A program made the translations under genes and the position numbers. From positions 94,045 to 115,649 of the forward strand of contig JBBHKE010001893.1 of assembly GCA_037447655.1 (NCBI GenBank): 21,605 nt of DNA, in the 5' to 3' direction. Shown piece by piece: positions 1 through 9,340 of this stretch. Position 1 is the stretch's first letter; every line of letters begins with the position of its first letter. Below the pieces are notes generated by a model that saw only the letters and a program-made list of their open reading frames with translations, did no database searches and had not been told where the DNA came from. This DNA is from Zygnema cylindricum (lineage: Eukaryota > Streptophyta > Zygnematophyceae > Zygnematales > Zygnemataceae).

Positions 1-171
1 AATTACATGCCGGAAGATAAACAATTATAGACCTTTGTTCCAAAACATCAAATCGATTAAATTTTATCACAGCGTGATAAGTCTAAATCTCTTTACCGTT
101 TTAATCCAAAACCTTCATGAGAATCTTATCGTTCATGTCAAAATCATGAAACTGCATCGTATCCTGTCATG
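1..171. other. Left flank of the copia element
   Basis: AT-rich sequence with no reading frame, RNA gene or repeat that I recognise. It diverges completely from the sequence bordering the other LTR. The 5 bp before position 172 (gtcat or tcatg) do not match the 5 bp after 5775 (acacc), so no target-site duplication is visible across the element. Confidence 0.5.
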
Positions 172-770
172 AAAGTACTAAAACTGTACTTGCTATTCTA
201 AGAGTACTTCCAAAACCTAATTTTGCCATTTCTCTAAATCTGAATAGTGCGACACTATTTTAAATTAGCTAAACTACAAAACCTTGTTTCCAGATATTAA
301 CAAATAGAAGGCCGTACATTAAATGTTCCTGGCGCTTAGTTAGCAGTGGTCCATAACATCCAGCTGACTGTTGTCATGTTGTACGAAGCACCTGATACTG
401 TCCAAGTGTGCTTCGTCATTTGTGGTCCCTTCTGAATCGTGTCCGTTAATTCAATGTCAATCAACGACCCTTCTTGGCCGACCGTACCATACTTTCCCAA
501 ATATGCGGTTTGTGTTCCGTTCGTCCGATTTCGTCAATCCGCTCGTTATTCTCCCAACACGTGTAAGTGGTTATCGGCGCTACTCCGTAAAACGTGCAAC
601 ACCCTTTTCCTGCCGACGAGTGTCCAGCTGGCCGTACAGTACACTCTCTTAATCTTTTATTGCTGTTACACTATTTGAGGTAAGTATTACAGGTTTTCAT
701 TTCCCAAAATAATATAAGTCCTTAATTCCTCCTCATGGCTCTATCTACTGAGTAAATATTTCCAAAATCA
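172..770 (-). repeat. 3' LTR of the copia element
   Basis: This is a direct repeat of 5176-5775. On the element's strand it begins TGATTTTGG at 770, directly after the polypurine tract. The expected CA at its far end is not visible at 172, where homology to the other LTR stops. The first 174 plus-strand bases (172-345) differ from the other LTR by one indel only, while the remainder shows about 36 differences in 425 bases. Confidence 0.9.
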
Positions 771-780
771 AAACTCCCCT
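771..780 (-). other. Polypurine tract of the copia element
   Basis: On the minus strand this reads AGGGGAGTTT and ends immediately before the TG that opens the 3' LTR. That is the normal place for the plus-strand primer of an LTR retrotransposon. Confidence 0.7.
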
Positions 781-796
781 AAATCTTTAGACTCAC

Positions 797-1417
797 TCAC
801 TCACTAAGCCCAATAGCCTTTCTACAAAACTGCAACTTAGGAGCAGGAAGGGGTTTGGTTAGCATGTCAGCAACCATTTTCTCATCCGGTAAAAAACACA
901 ATTTTAACACTCTTGCAAGCACATTTTCCCTCACAAAATGAAGTCTGACATCCATGTGTTTGCTCTTAAAATGATGACTCGGGTTAGTAGCAATAGCAAT
1001 GTCTGCCTGATTGTCACACCAAATAATATGTGGAATTGTCTGCATGTATCCAAGTTCCTGCAAAATGGACTTAACCCATAGGAGTTCTTTGAGTGCAGAA
1101 ACTGTTGTCATGTACTCTGACTCCATTGTAGACTCTGCTGTAACCTTTTGCTGCTTACTGCTCCAGCAACAAGTTCCATCTCCGATCTTTAGGACAAAGC
1201 CGGTAGTGGATTTTCGGCTTGGCATATCCCCATAGCTGGCGTCACTCCAAGTCTGCATTTTCACTTCTCCTCCTCCAAGTATCAGCTTAAGATCTCGAGT
1301 GCCTGCAAGGTATCTCAAAACTCTTTTTGCAGCTTCCCAGTCTGCCCTTTGGGGATTATGCAGACTTCTACTAAGGACTCCTACAGCTGTTGCAATGTCA
1401 GGTCTTGTACAATTCAT
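797..1417 (-). pseudogene. copia polyprotein, RNase H end
   Basis: This is the longest intact piece of the polyprotein, 206 codons. It is the C-terminal RT/RNase H part of a copia Pol. The N-terminal stretch has the usual MNCTRPDI motif. RNase H acidic residues sit in SDASYGD, in MESEYM and in CDNQADI. The conserved KSKHMDVRLHFVRE motif follows, and the end is the typical MLTKPLP segment. The stop lies 17 bp from the polypurine tract, as expected for the Pol terminus. The upstream reverse-transcriptase frame overlaps it by 4 bp in another phase (around 1414-1417), so a small frameshift separates them. The first ATG is an internal methionine, not a real start. Confidence 0.9.
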
Positions 1418-2230
1418 GAAGTATATATGAGACTTCCCACTGCCTGTCTATACGGCTTTGAAACCATAAATTCTTCCTCCCCTGGCTCTAGACTCTCACT
1501 AACCATTATGCCTGAGTCTGACTCACTTCCATCAAGCTTCTGTCTGAATTCCATGGGAGTTACAGATCCTTTTACATCTTTCATTTCAAAATTTTCCAAC
1601 ATATTACTTATTGCTTCCTTTTGGGTTAACATAATTAGTTTTCTGTTTCTGTCTCTCTCTACCTGTATTCCTAAGATATACTTAGATTCACCAAGGTCCT
1701 TCATCTCGAACCTCGACCTTAAAGCCGCTTTAATTCGATTTATTTCATTGATAGACTTGCTTATTAAAAGCAAGTCATCCACATACAAAGATTTTATTAG
1801 TTTACACACTAAGTCTTCTTTCCCTTTCTCTGCATACATCTCCGATTGTTTCATGTAAATGGTCTCCTCTAATTCTCTATGCAGGAAGGCAGTCGTCCAT
1901 CTGGTGGACTTCCATGTTTTCTATAGCAGCCAAACTTAGTAAGATTGTAACAGTGGGAAACTTGACAACTAGAGAGAAGATTTCCTCAAAATCAATACCT
2001 TCTTTCTGATTGTAACCTTTGGCCACAAGGTTTGCCTTGTATCTTTCGATGGTGTTATCCGGGTTGAGCTTCACTTTGAACACCCATTTGTTGCCGATGG
2101 CTTTCCTGCCCGGAGGAAGATCCACCAGCTTCCACGTCTGCGCCTCCATGATGGACTTCATTTCGTTATTTACCGCCTTGATCCTGTGATTTCTCTCGGG
2201 TGATGAGAAGGCCTCCTGAATTGTTAGCGG
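1414..2230 (-). pseudogene. copia polyprotein, reverse transcriptase with internal deletion
   Basis: Two frames make up this RVT_2-type domain. The first (about 2230 to 1877) has the fingers region, including WVFKVKLNPD, the RYKANLVAKGYNQ motif and the VHQMD segment. A frameshift around 1890 breaks it just where the next conserved helix begins. The second frame (1854 to 1414) starts with the KLIKSLY motif, and the catalytic YVDD follows immediately (YVDD codons at about 1774-1785). In copia elements these two motifs are normally separated by roughly 50 to 60 residues of palm. The junction falls where both motifs share a Leu-Tyr, which suggests a deletion between short repeats. Downstream, DLGESKYILGIQVERD and YRQAVGSLIY are normal. 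This enzyme would be inactive. Confidence 0.88.
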
Positions 2231-2712
2231 TTCCGTTGGAGCTGCAGAGAAAGCAAAATGTGAGCTTGCTTGCAGACGGCTGCTTGTTCTTCTTCCCCCG
2301 GAAATTCAGACGCTGAAATTGTCGGCAGCCTGCTATTTGCTTTCCTGTTGTGAGTTGTTGCAGGTGCCGAAACTGTTTCTGGATTTGCTGATTCCACATG
2401 TGTAGGAAGTTGTGTAGATTCTGGTTCTGCAGCCGGTGCTGCTTCTGGTAGAGGAACTTGTGGAGATGTAGTTGTAGCCGGTGACTGTGACTGAAAATAG
2501 ACAGAGTGAGTATGCTGAAAGATCACATATTCTTGTACCTTTCTTGTTTGTTCATATTCGGTATTTGTGAAAAGATCAACCGAATCCTGTTCATCTATCA
2601 ACTGTATATTTCTACATACAATAACTTTCTTTTTCTCTAACACATATATCGTATAACCTTTTGCATTGTCATCATATCCTATAAAGATTCCAGGTAAGCC
2701 CTTAGCTTCCAT
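2224..2712 (-). pseudogene. copia polyprotein, integrase C-terminus and linker
   Basis: An open frame of 162 codons begins with GLPGIFIGYDDNAKGY. This is the conserved GIFLGY-like motif that closes copia integrases, followed by a VIVCRNIQLIDE segment. The rest is a Ser/Pro/Ala/Glu-rich linker of the kind that separates integrase from reverse transcriptase. A TAG at about 2725 separates it from the integrase core frame, and another frame break lies between it and the reverse-transcriptase start near 2230. It belongs to the same element as its neighbours. Confidence 0.8.
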
Positions 2713-2724
2713 TTTCCATCTAGT

Positions 2725-3705
2725 CTACGATGTGTCTAAGACAAAACATTTGCTGCCAAATACTTTAAAGTGACTAACATTTACTTTCATGCCTGTCCAG
2801 AGTTCATAGGGTGTAGTCTTAACCAATCTAGATGCAATTCTATTTTTAATATAGACCGCACAATTGAGTGTTTCAGCCCAAAATTTCAAATCTAAACCTT
2901 TGTTTGCAAGCATTGATCTAGCACTCTCTGTTACGGCTCTATTTAGTCTTTCAGATACACCATTTTGTTTTGGTGTGTACGGAACTGTCACGTTATGACT
3001 GATACATTCCTGGAGGAGAAACTGTTAGTACTTGTTTGAAGTATTTTCTCCTCCGTTGTCCGATCTTAGTGCCAAGATCGGAACCCCATGCAGCTTTTTT
3101 GCCCATGCCTTGTAGTGTTTGAAGTGTGTAAACACTTCACTCTTGTGCTGCATGAAGTAAACTTTTGTGAACCTCGAGTAGTCATTAGTGAATGTAACCA
3201 TGTAGTGAACACCACCAGTTGATGGAACTTGTGATGGACTGAGAACATCCGAGTGGATAAGTTGTAGACCCTGTCCGATCTGTGGTCAGATTGCTGTGGA
3301 AAAGGTAATCTGTGGATCTTGCCAAGAGAGCATCCATCACATGATTTCACAAGCTGAGAAGTAAGAGAAACACCCTCAACCTTTCCTGACTTCACCATCT
3401 TTTGTAAGCTATCATGATTGACATGGCCTAATCTCTTATGACATAGTTCATTAACAGACGATACACTAGAACAGAGAACATCATTTTCTTTGTATACAGC
3501 CATATCCATCCTATACAGTGTGCTAACATCTCTAGTTCCTGTCACTACATCTTTAACAAGCTTGCTAACAACCTGTCTGCCTCCTTTGAGGACTACATCA
3601 AAGCCTTTACTCTCTAGCAAGGAAGTAGAAAATAGATTCTTTTTGAACTCAGGTACATATAACATATTGTGGAGAGTTCTTTCTACCGACTTTCCCCCCC
3701 CATCT
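2725..3705 (-). pseudogene. copia polyprotein, integrase
   Basis: The zinc-binding HHCC region is complete: HKRLGH is followed about 30 residues later by CDGC. The catalytic core is spread over several frames. The first aspartate is in an HSDV motif (about 3250), the second in an SDNGGE motif (about 3055), and the glutamate in NGVSERLNR (about 2955). All three acidic residues survive. A frameshift near 3270 takes the track out of frame before the first aspartate, and a TAA near 3027 lies between the second aspartate and the glutamate. The segment ends at a TAG near 2725 after VFGSKCFVLD. The element cannot make a continuous integrase. Confidence 0.88.
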
Positions 3706-4119
3706 ACCATTACAGATACATCACCCTGTGCTGAAGTTTGCACACTCATGCCCGCAGGCATAGTAGATGTTCTTGGGAGTTGTCGCCTTGAGGTTGGAGA
3801 AACTGGACTTGTTAAAACACATGTGAGCCAAAGCTCCGATATCCATGATCCATCTTATATCTTTTTGACCCTCCATAGCTGCCGCCATTGTGAATAATTT
3901 TGCTTCTTCACCTTCAGCATAAGACAATGGATCATCCTCTTTAGTTGCAGAACCTGAGAAGAGAGCAGTTCCCCGAGAAGAGTTCCAAAAAAAGCCCTTA
4001 TGATATGGGCTTTGCTCCCAGCCTGGACGATATAGTCCTGTTTCATTTGCATTTTTCAGCTTCGAATAGTACTTGTATCCATGTCCCTTTTCAGAACAGT
4101 AAAAGCAAGTAGTAGACTG
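3706..4119 (-). pseudogene. copia polyprotein, zinc knuckle and protease with altered motifs
   Basis: The frame from about 4116 opens directly after a TGA and reads CFYCSEKGHGYKYY. This is the CX2CX4HX4C nucleocapsid knuckle with tyrosine in place of the last cysteine. Further on, the aspartic-protease motif reads WIMDIGALAHM (active-site codons 3832-3843). Copia proteases have DSG or DTG here, so the serine or threonine has become isoleucine. A frame break around 3720-3770 leads into the pre-integrase region. Loss of both key residues fits an element that stopped being selected. Confidence 0.82.
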
Positions 4120-4853
4120 TCAATTTGGCCTATTGTTATATTGATTCAGATTCTGATTCCTATCCTGAATTTTGTTCAGATTTAGTAAAGTTTTTGTGTC
4201 GAAATCTGTGTTCAAAGCTTCTACCATTCTCTCTCCCTGAAGTATTTTAGTAGTTGCTTCCTCTTCTAAGATCAGATTGTATACTAGTTTAAATGTCCAG
4301 CTAGACTTATCATGAGTTTTCAGCTGGACAAACACTCCTTTCATGTTACTAGGGAGTCCTCTAACAAGTAAAGATGCCTGATAGAACTCAAGAAATGAGA
4401 CACCAATAAACGAATGTGCATCAATCAGAGCACAAAAGTTATCACAATATACAACCATACTCTCCCCGGAGTATTTATAGTCCCAGATTTGTCCAACCAC
4501 TAGAAGTTCCTCAGGACATTAGATTTCTCAAAAGCAGTTTTTAGTGATTCCCAAATTTCTTTTGCTTTCTTCATTTTGAGCCAAGACATGACGAAATTCT
4601 CGGAGATGCACATAATCAGATTTTTTCGCGCCTGTGAGTTTTTCTTCGCCCAGCTCGCATTCGTTTCACTTAAAGTACCATGCAAGACCCCCAATAGATC
4701 AGCAGTTTCAAATGTGGATTCAACCATCGCCGCCCAATATGCATACTTTTAGCCATTGAATATTGGAATTCTTGATGAAAGGCCCATAACATGTTGTTCT
4801 ACTACCACAGTAGCAGGAGGAGAGCCACAAGCAGTAGTAGTGGAAGTAGACAT
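4120..4853 (-). pseudogene. copia gag (UBN2-like)
   Basis: The likely start is the ATG at 4853, which gives MSTSTTTACGSPP and then the usual short leader to an IPIFNG motif. An in-frame TAA follows at once, and a typical YAYWAAMVES segment continues after it. The next part, down to 4500, has the WLKMKKAKEIWESLKTAF pattern common to copia gag proteins. A frame change occurs at about 4500. The piece 4500-4120 contains the ASLLVRGLPSNMKG motif and the basic, Asn-rich end before the zinc knuckle. A TGA separates it from the knuckle. The family call comes from the motif order, not from a search. Confidence 0.82.
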
Positions 4854-5175
4854 TTAAAGTAGAAGCTAACAAGCACCCTACTCAACAGCCAACTTCAAGA
4901 TGTGATAGAATGCAAATGAGTGATCTATGCAGACTTAGATTCTGCATAACAGTAGTAAGCACAATGCAGAATCACTCTACAAAAATTCAACTCAATTGAT
5001 CCAGCCAACCATAAGATATTCACACTGCAGATTCCCAAAAACCTCCTTAGTTGATTAATATCCCAAGACTTGGATGTCACAATTTGTCTAAGTCCTAAAC
5101 TATATACTTACAATGAGTATCTACTGGTCACACTAATTTAAGTGAATGTACTACAGTACTGTCCTATGCTACGAC
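4854..5175 (-). other. copia leader between 5' LTR and gag
   Basis: About 320 bp between the 5' LTR and the gag ATG. An initiator-Met primer-binding site (TGGTATCAGAGC-like) is not found, and I see no other clear tRNA complement. The one structured feature is a perfect 10-bp inverted repeat described separately. Confidence 0.5.
4938..4973. repeat. Inverted repeat (stem-loop) in copia leader
   Basis: GATTCTGCAT (4938-4947) is followed after 16 bases by its exact reverse complement ATGCAGAATC (4964-4973). The RNA leader could form a 10-bp hairpin here. Its function, for example packaging or dimerisation, is unknown. Confidence 0.6.
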
Positions 5176-5775
5176 AAAGTACTAAAACTGTACTTGCTAT
5201 TCTAAGAGTACTTCCAAAACCTAATTTTGCCATTTCTCTAAATCTGAATAGTGCGACACTATTTTAAATTAGCTAAACTACAAAACCTTGTTTCCAGATA
5301 TTTAACAAATAGAAGGCCGTACATTAAATGTTCCTGGCGCTTAGTTAGCACTGGTCCATAGCATCCGGCTGACTGTTGTCATGTAGTACGAAGCACCTGA
5401 TACTGTCCAAGTGTGCTTCGTCATTTGTGGTCCCTTCTGAATCCCGTCCATTAATTCGATGTCAACCAACGGCCCTTCTTGGTTGACCCTACTATACTTT
5501 CCCAAATATGCAGTTTGTGTTCCGTTCGTCCGATTTCGTCAATTCGATCGTTTTTCTCCCAACACGTGTAACTGGTCATCAGCGCTACTCCGTAAAGCAT
5601 GCAACACCCTTTTCCTATCGACGAGTGTCCAACTGGCCGTACAGTACACTCTCTTAATCTTTTATTACTGTAACACTATTTGAGGTAAGTATTACAGGTT
5701 TTCATTTCCCAAAATATACTAAGTCCTTAATTCCTCCTCAAAGTTCTATCTACTGAGTAAAGATTTCCAAATTCA
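5176..5775 (-). repeat. 5' LTR of the copia element
   Basis: This is a direct repeat of 172-770. On the element's strand it begins TGAATTTGG at 5775. Its inner end at 5176 has no recognisable CA and no adjoining primer-binding site. If the left LTR was truncated at 172, the true LTR could run further inward than 5176. Confidence 0.9.
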
Positions 5776-6105
5776 ACACCAAGAGCAGCGTTATCACGGT
5801 GCCGTCAGAGAATCGCAGCGTTGTTGTTGCGTTGACAGAAAAGCCAACGACGCAGTTGTGTCTTGCTACATTGGTAACGATGAATTCTCGATGTCGTCAA
5901 AGCAGCGCAGGTTATTAAAGGTTGGACGATACGATACTCTCGCACGCTGCAACGCATGGAAGACTCCAATTGTGAAACCCTCAACCCTCCTTGATAAAGC
6001 CGGCATCTGCTCTTGCGACCAACCCAGTCCGGGTAGTTTGGAGAGTGTTTCACTCCGCACAACCAGCTTATCTTGGCTTCTTGAATTACCTGAATTGTCC
6101 TATAC
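5776..6105. other. Unrecognised sequence right of the copia element
   Basis: Reading frames exist on both strands. A 166-codon minus frame (6305-5805) starts with a Ser/Ala/Thr-rich N-terminus, but I recognise no domain. Its open state may be chance. I see no clear splice sites, RNA gene or repeat. Confidence 0.35.
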
Positions 6106-6114
6106 GTGAGCATC

Positions 6115-6381
6115 CATGACGTCGTCGTCGTCTCCACCACCAAAAAGGAGGAGAATGGTACAGGTGGGCCAAGGGGATGTGCCCGTCCCGATAGATTGTT
6201 AGTGGCGGCAGAGGCCATGGTAGAGGCAGACCGGAGGAGAGAGGTAAAAGCGGAGCCAGAATCGGAGGAAACAGCTAGTAGCGAGGCACGGCCGGCAGAG
6301 ACCAATTGATGGGAGGGGTCGGAAAAATCACAGGAGTACCGCGAGGAGACCTATGACATACTTCGGCAGTTGCAGTTTCCC
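6115..6381 (+). pseudogene. Degraded charged reading frame, function unknown
   Basis: One plus-strand frame, entered upstream of 6115 without an ATG, stays open to a TGA at 6307 and then on to a TGA at 6379-6381. It encodes a Glu/Arg-rich stretch (for example EADRRREVKAEPESEE) and then SQEYREETYDILRQLQFP. Biased charged composition and continuity over one stop suggest former coding. A different frame starts at the ATG at 6115 with a Ser run, a Pro run and KRRR, but stops after about 28 codons. I recognise no family, and both readings could be chance. Confidence 0.25.
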
Positions 6382-7137
6382 TGAGTAAGTAAGGTTCAGC
6401 GGGACGCAGAATCCTTAGTGGGAGGCACTATAACAGGGTTACATAGTTGAGTACTTAGTGACTAGAAATTAGGTTGATATAATTGCGGTTGCAAAGCAGC
6501 GCAGCTGCAATTCCAGACCGGCGCAACATAGCAGCGTAGCAACTTAGTAGAGTAGCGTAGCAATATAGCAGCTCAGCATATCAACGCTGCAGAATGTAGA
6601 TTGAATTGTATTGTTGTACAAAGATATTTTGGATAGATCTCGATTCAGTGTGAAGGTCCACGTGTACAATTGTATAGTAATAGGTTGACTATCCGATAGT
6701 TAGTTTGAATAGTGGAGCAGACTTAGTGCAAGGAAAGACTCTTTGAGTAGACCTTCGCAGCGAGCATTGGATGTTGTAATCTTCTCCTGAGTAATAAAGC
6801 GCAACCTTTACCTGTCCTGTGTTCTTGATGTTGCTACGAGGAGACCCTTGGTATCTTCCACTGTGTACTGTGGTATTTTGTTCTTTTTACAGTTAGACTC
6901 AAGGGAGTCTTGTCCTCATAAGGGTGAGGCTGGTCAGAGTCATTTCCTGCTAGGGTGGCAGTTATTATTGGGGAAACCAAAGTGGGTTGATGCTATCCTA
7001 GTGGCTACTTGTGAACTGTGCATTCTATGGGGCATTAGAGCCTGTATAATTTCACTTCTAACAAAAATGACAAAGCCTCTTTGGGGGTCTAGATCTGGAG
7101 TCATTCGCTTGATTCATCTAACACCCCCTCTAAAGTT
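6382..7137. other. Unassigned stretch with degenerate short repeats and a possible poly(A) signal
   Basis: Around 6525-6580 a degenerate TAGCA/GTAGC-type motif repeats several times (tagcagcgtagcaact, tagtagagtagcgtagc, tatagcagctcagc). AATAAA occurs at 6793-6798. The run from there to 6850 has the look of an LTR 3' part, and TTGGTATC occurs near 6848, but only about 7 bases fit an initiator-Met primer site and no second LTR is seen. A 98-codon plus frame (6848-7144) has no recognisable domain. Confidence 0.3.
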
Positions 7138-7848
7138 TCAATAAGGTTTCTTGGAATCCTCATTTCTCCAGTTACTTCCAGTGGCCAAGGCTTGACCACT
7201 CACTCTCCGGATCTCAATGGTGTTTTCCCGGACCAAGATCATTCTGACCACGGAATTCCAAATCAAGCGATGATCCAGCAAATTCTAAGCTTGGTTAAAG
7301 ATATTCTCATTCTCGTCCGACAGTTTCATTAGCAAAGTGTTCACCTTTTCTTTCTCGGTCTCCAGTTATCCGACACTCTCCAACTCCATAAACAATGCGG
7401 ACAAGTCATTACAAAAGTCAAGCATCTTTCCTCCTTTGTAAACATATGCTTGCACCTTGTAATCAGATAGCTTATGTTGTTGAAACGTACCACTCTTGTA
7501 TACATTTACAAGAGCCTCCCAAAACTCGACCGCCTTATCCACATTTGGGTGATGTGTAGCAATTGCTTGAATGAGACGCCCGAGAATAATATGAGTTACC
7601 ACTGTGTTTTTGAAGTCCCTGATTTCAGTATCATTTGCCTCCGTTTTTTGAACAGCATCTACCGGTATCGATCCAATAACTATCGGTGTGAGTCTCTCCT
7701 TCCCCTTCTGCTTCCCTTTGTCCATCTCGATGCTTTCGCCGTGATTATCTACCTCATCTGCCTCTGCAGATCCTCTTGCGAATCTCACTCCATCAAAACC
7801 TGGTGGAACTCCCAGATTTGTAGATGGGCGCCGTACATGACCACTCAC
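7138..7848 (-). pseudogene. copia-type gag relic (copy C)
   Basis: One minus-strand frame runs from 7848 to a TGA at 7138-7140, broken only by TAA at 7366-7368 and TAG at 7285-7287. It has the layout of a UBN2-type copia gag. First comes a Trp-containing segment AVEFWEALVNVYKSGT, then KLSDYKVQAYVYKGGKMLDF. Next are ALFMELESVG, the NTLLMKLSD segment (the usual LL-x-L-P-like position) and the VVRMILVRENT region, where copia gags end this domain. The N-terminal 50 residues are charged and not recognised. No zinc knuckle or pol domain follows on the low-coordinate side. The assignment is by pattern only. Confidence 0.55.
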
Positions 7849-7964
7849 AATGCCCCAAAGCCGTTTTTTTCAATAAGTGCTCCCCTCATCATAGTTTCCC
7901 AGTATATGAACCACGTTCCATTGAAAATGAGCACCCTAAAGGTTGGGCCCCTAACTTGTACATC

Positions 7965-8462
7965 TGTGACCTCCATTGGCCCACAGAGTATCCAGCTTTT
8001 ATAAAGCCTCTAGGATAATATTTTCCCTTTTGACTTTCCCACTAAATATTTGCGTCCAGGCACACAAGTATTCCGACCACCTTCACCCTTGTGAAGGCCC
8101 GACTTCCCTAGGCCGAAAGCAAAAATAATCATTGAATTTGCTCTTTGAGCAACTAGTTATAGCTGGCCAAAGATGGCTTATAAACATAAAAGGTCACCTT
8201 GAGAGAGGTGAAATTTTGTGACCTCTATTGGTACACAGAATGTCCAGCTTATATGAAGTATCAAGCATAAATATTTACACTTTTGACTTTGGCAATGAAT
8301 AAGTGCCACCCTGTTACGCAAAAATTCTAACCGAATACACCCTTGTGTAGCGTGGACTCTCTTGAGTCTGCTGCAAAAAGAATCACTGAATTTGCTCACT
8401 TGAGCATTAAGTTATGGTTGTTCAAAGACAACGAATTTATACAGATGGCCTCTGAAGAGAGG
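7965..8462. repeat. Diverged tandem duplication, about 252-bp unit
   Basis: Unit 1 (about 7965-8216) and unit 2 (about 8217-8462) align from end to end. The start reads tgtgacctccattgg in one and tgtgacctctattgg in the other. Later shared segments are gtccagctt-like, cacccttgtg, and attgaatttgctc or actgaatttgctc. Many substitutions show that the duplication is old. No coding content is recognised. Confidence 0.7.
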
Positions 8463-8517
8463 GCTTTCAAAAAAAAATCTAAGTCTGAAGAGAGGGCTTT
8501 CAAAAAAAAATCTAAGT
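8452..8517. repeat. Perfect 33-bp tandem duplication
   Basis: The unit 8452-8484 (tgaagagagggctttc, nine A, tctaagtc) is repeated exactly at 8485-8517. The absence of differences suggests a recent event at the edge of the older 252-bp duplication. Confidence 0.9.
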
Positions 8518-9340
8518 CCTAAGTGTTGTTTTAAATAATTAATTTCGTACACACCCTTTTTAATGTAGCCTTCATAATACAGTATGAGGCGTACGTCATT
8601 AGGGTGAGTTAAATGTACCAGTAAAATTAATTGACTAATTGAGTGGCGCGAAATGCGCTAGGAAGTGGACGGCGGATTGCGAAGCGTTCCAACGATTAAG
8701 ATTAGAAATCTTTTAAAAGAATATGCCGGCCGTACGGAATTTAATGCGACAGACGACATTTATCGCAAATGAGGTGTACCTTATATGTGCCATGCCGGAT
8801 TTTTTTCAAAGAACGCGATTACGGTACGGTTTATTTGGATGACATGACATCGTTTCATTGAGTGACTCCGCATACGATTTTGTTAGATTGCATGTACTTG
8901 TAAATATTGGAATAAACAATGGTTTGTCTTTATGTGTATTAGTTATTAGTGTATATTTACTCATCTTGACATATTTAGAAGTATTCTGGCATATAAACAT
9001 TAATAGAGGTAGCTGGTAGTTAGTGTACAGTTGGTATACCTCCGTACAATCAGTAGTGAGTGTGAGTGTATAAATTGTAGGACTTAGTTTATTCTTATCA
9101 TCACAGTCAAGTTTATCAAAGCAATGGTACACGGTTTTCTGCATCTTTGACATGTTGGTGTGATCACCCTCTGTGGTGTTTTCATGTGAAAATTTGTGAA
9201 TTTATTTTATTATCTATTTGTGTGTGCAGTTTCATTCTATTCTCTTATCTATGTAAGATTCTGTGAGAAGTCTAAGTTGTTATTTTGTGAAGTTGTCCGT
9301 TGTTTTTGTGAAACTCTGGAGCATATATCTTCTAGTTTCC
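8518..9340. other. Intergenic stretch, nothing recognised
   Basis: AT-rich sequence with short reading frames only. I see no protein motif, RNA gene or strong inverted repeat. Confidence 0.45.

Larger units (their letters stand above)
172..5775 (-). mobile_element. Degenerate Ty1/copia LTR retrotransposon
   Basis: Two direct repeats of about 600 bp (172-770 and 5176-5775) enclose a minus-strand interior with domains in copia order: gag, protease, integrase, reverse transcriptase, RNase H. Integrase before reverse transcriptase is what separates copia from gypsy elements. A purine-rich tract (minus strand, 780 to 771) sits directly inside the 3' LTR. The interior carries several stops and frameshifts, a protease active-site change and a reverse-transcriptase deletion, so it cannot encode its own mobility. 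I could not find a convincing primer-binding site just inside the 5' LTR, nor a target-site duplication. The left LTR may therefore be truncated at 172, or an edge may be rearranged. LTR identity is about 94% by eye. Confidence 0.93.

Noticed and set aside
371-5683. Plus-strand open frames inside the copia element and LTRs
   Set aside because: They are antisense to clear gag-pol motifs or lie in non-coding LTR sequence.
6793-6860. An LTR end followed by an initiator-Met primer site
   Set aside because: Only TTGGTATC fits; the following bases do not match, the preceding bases lack CA, and no second LTR is present.
6848-7144. A plus-strand coding region of 98 codons
   Set aside because: It shows no recognisable domain, and it borders the minus-strand gag relic without any supporting signal.
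8452-8517. A CRISPR-like or satellite array
   Set aside because: There are only two copies, directly adjacent and without spacers: a simple tandem duplication.
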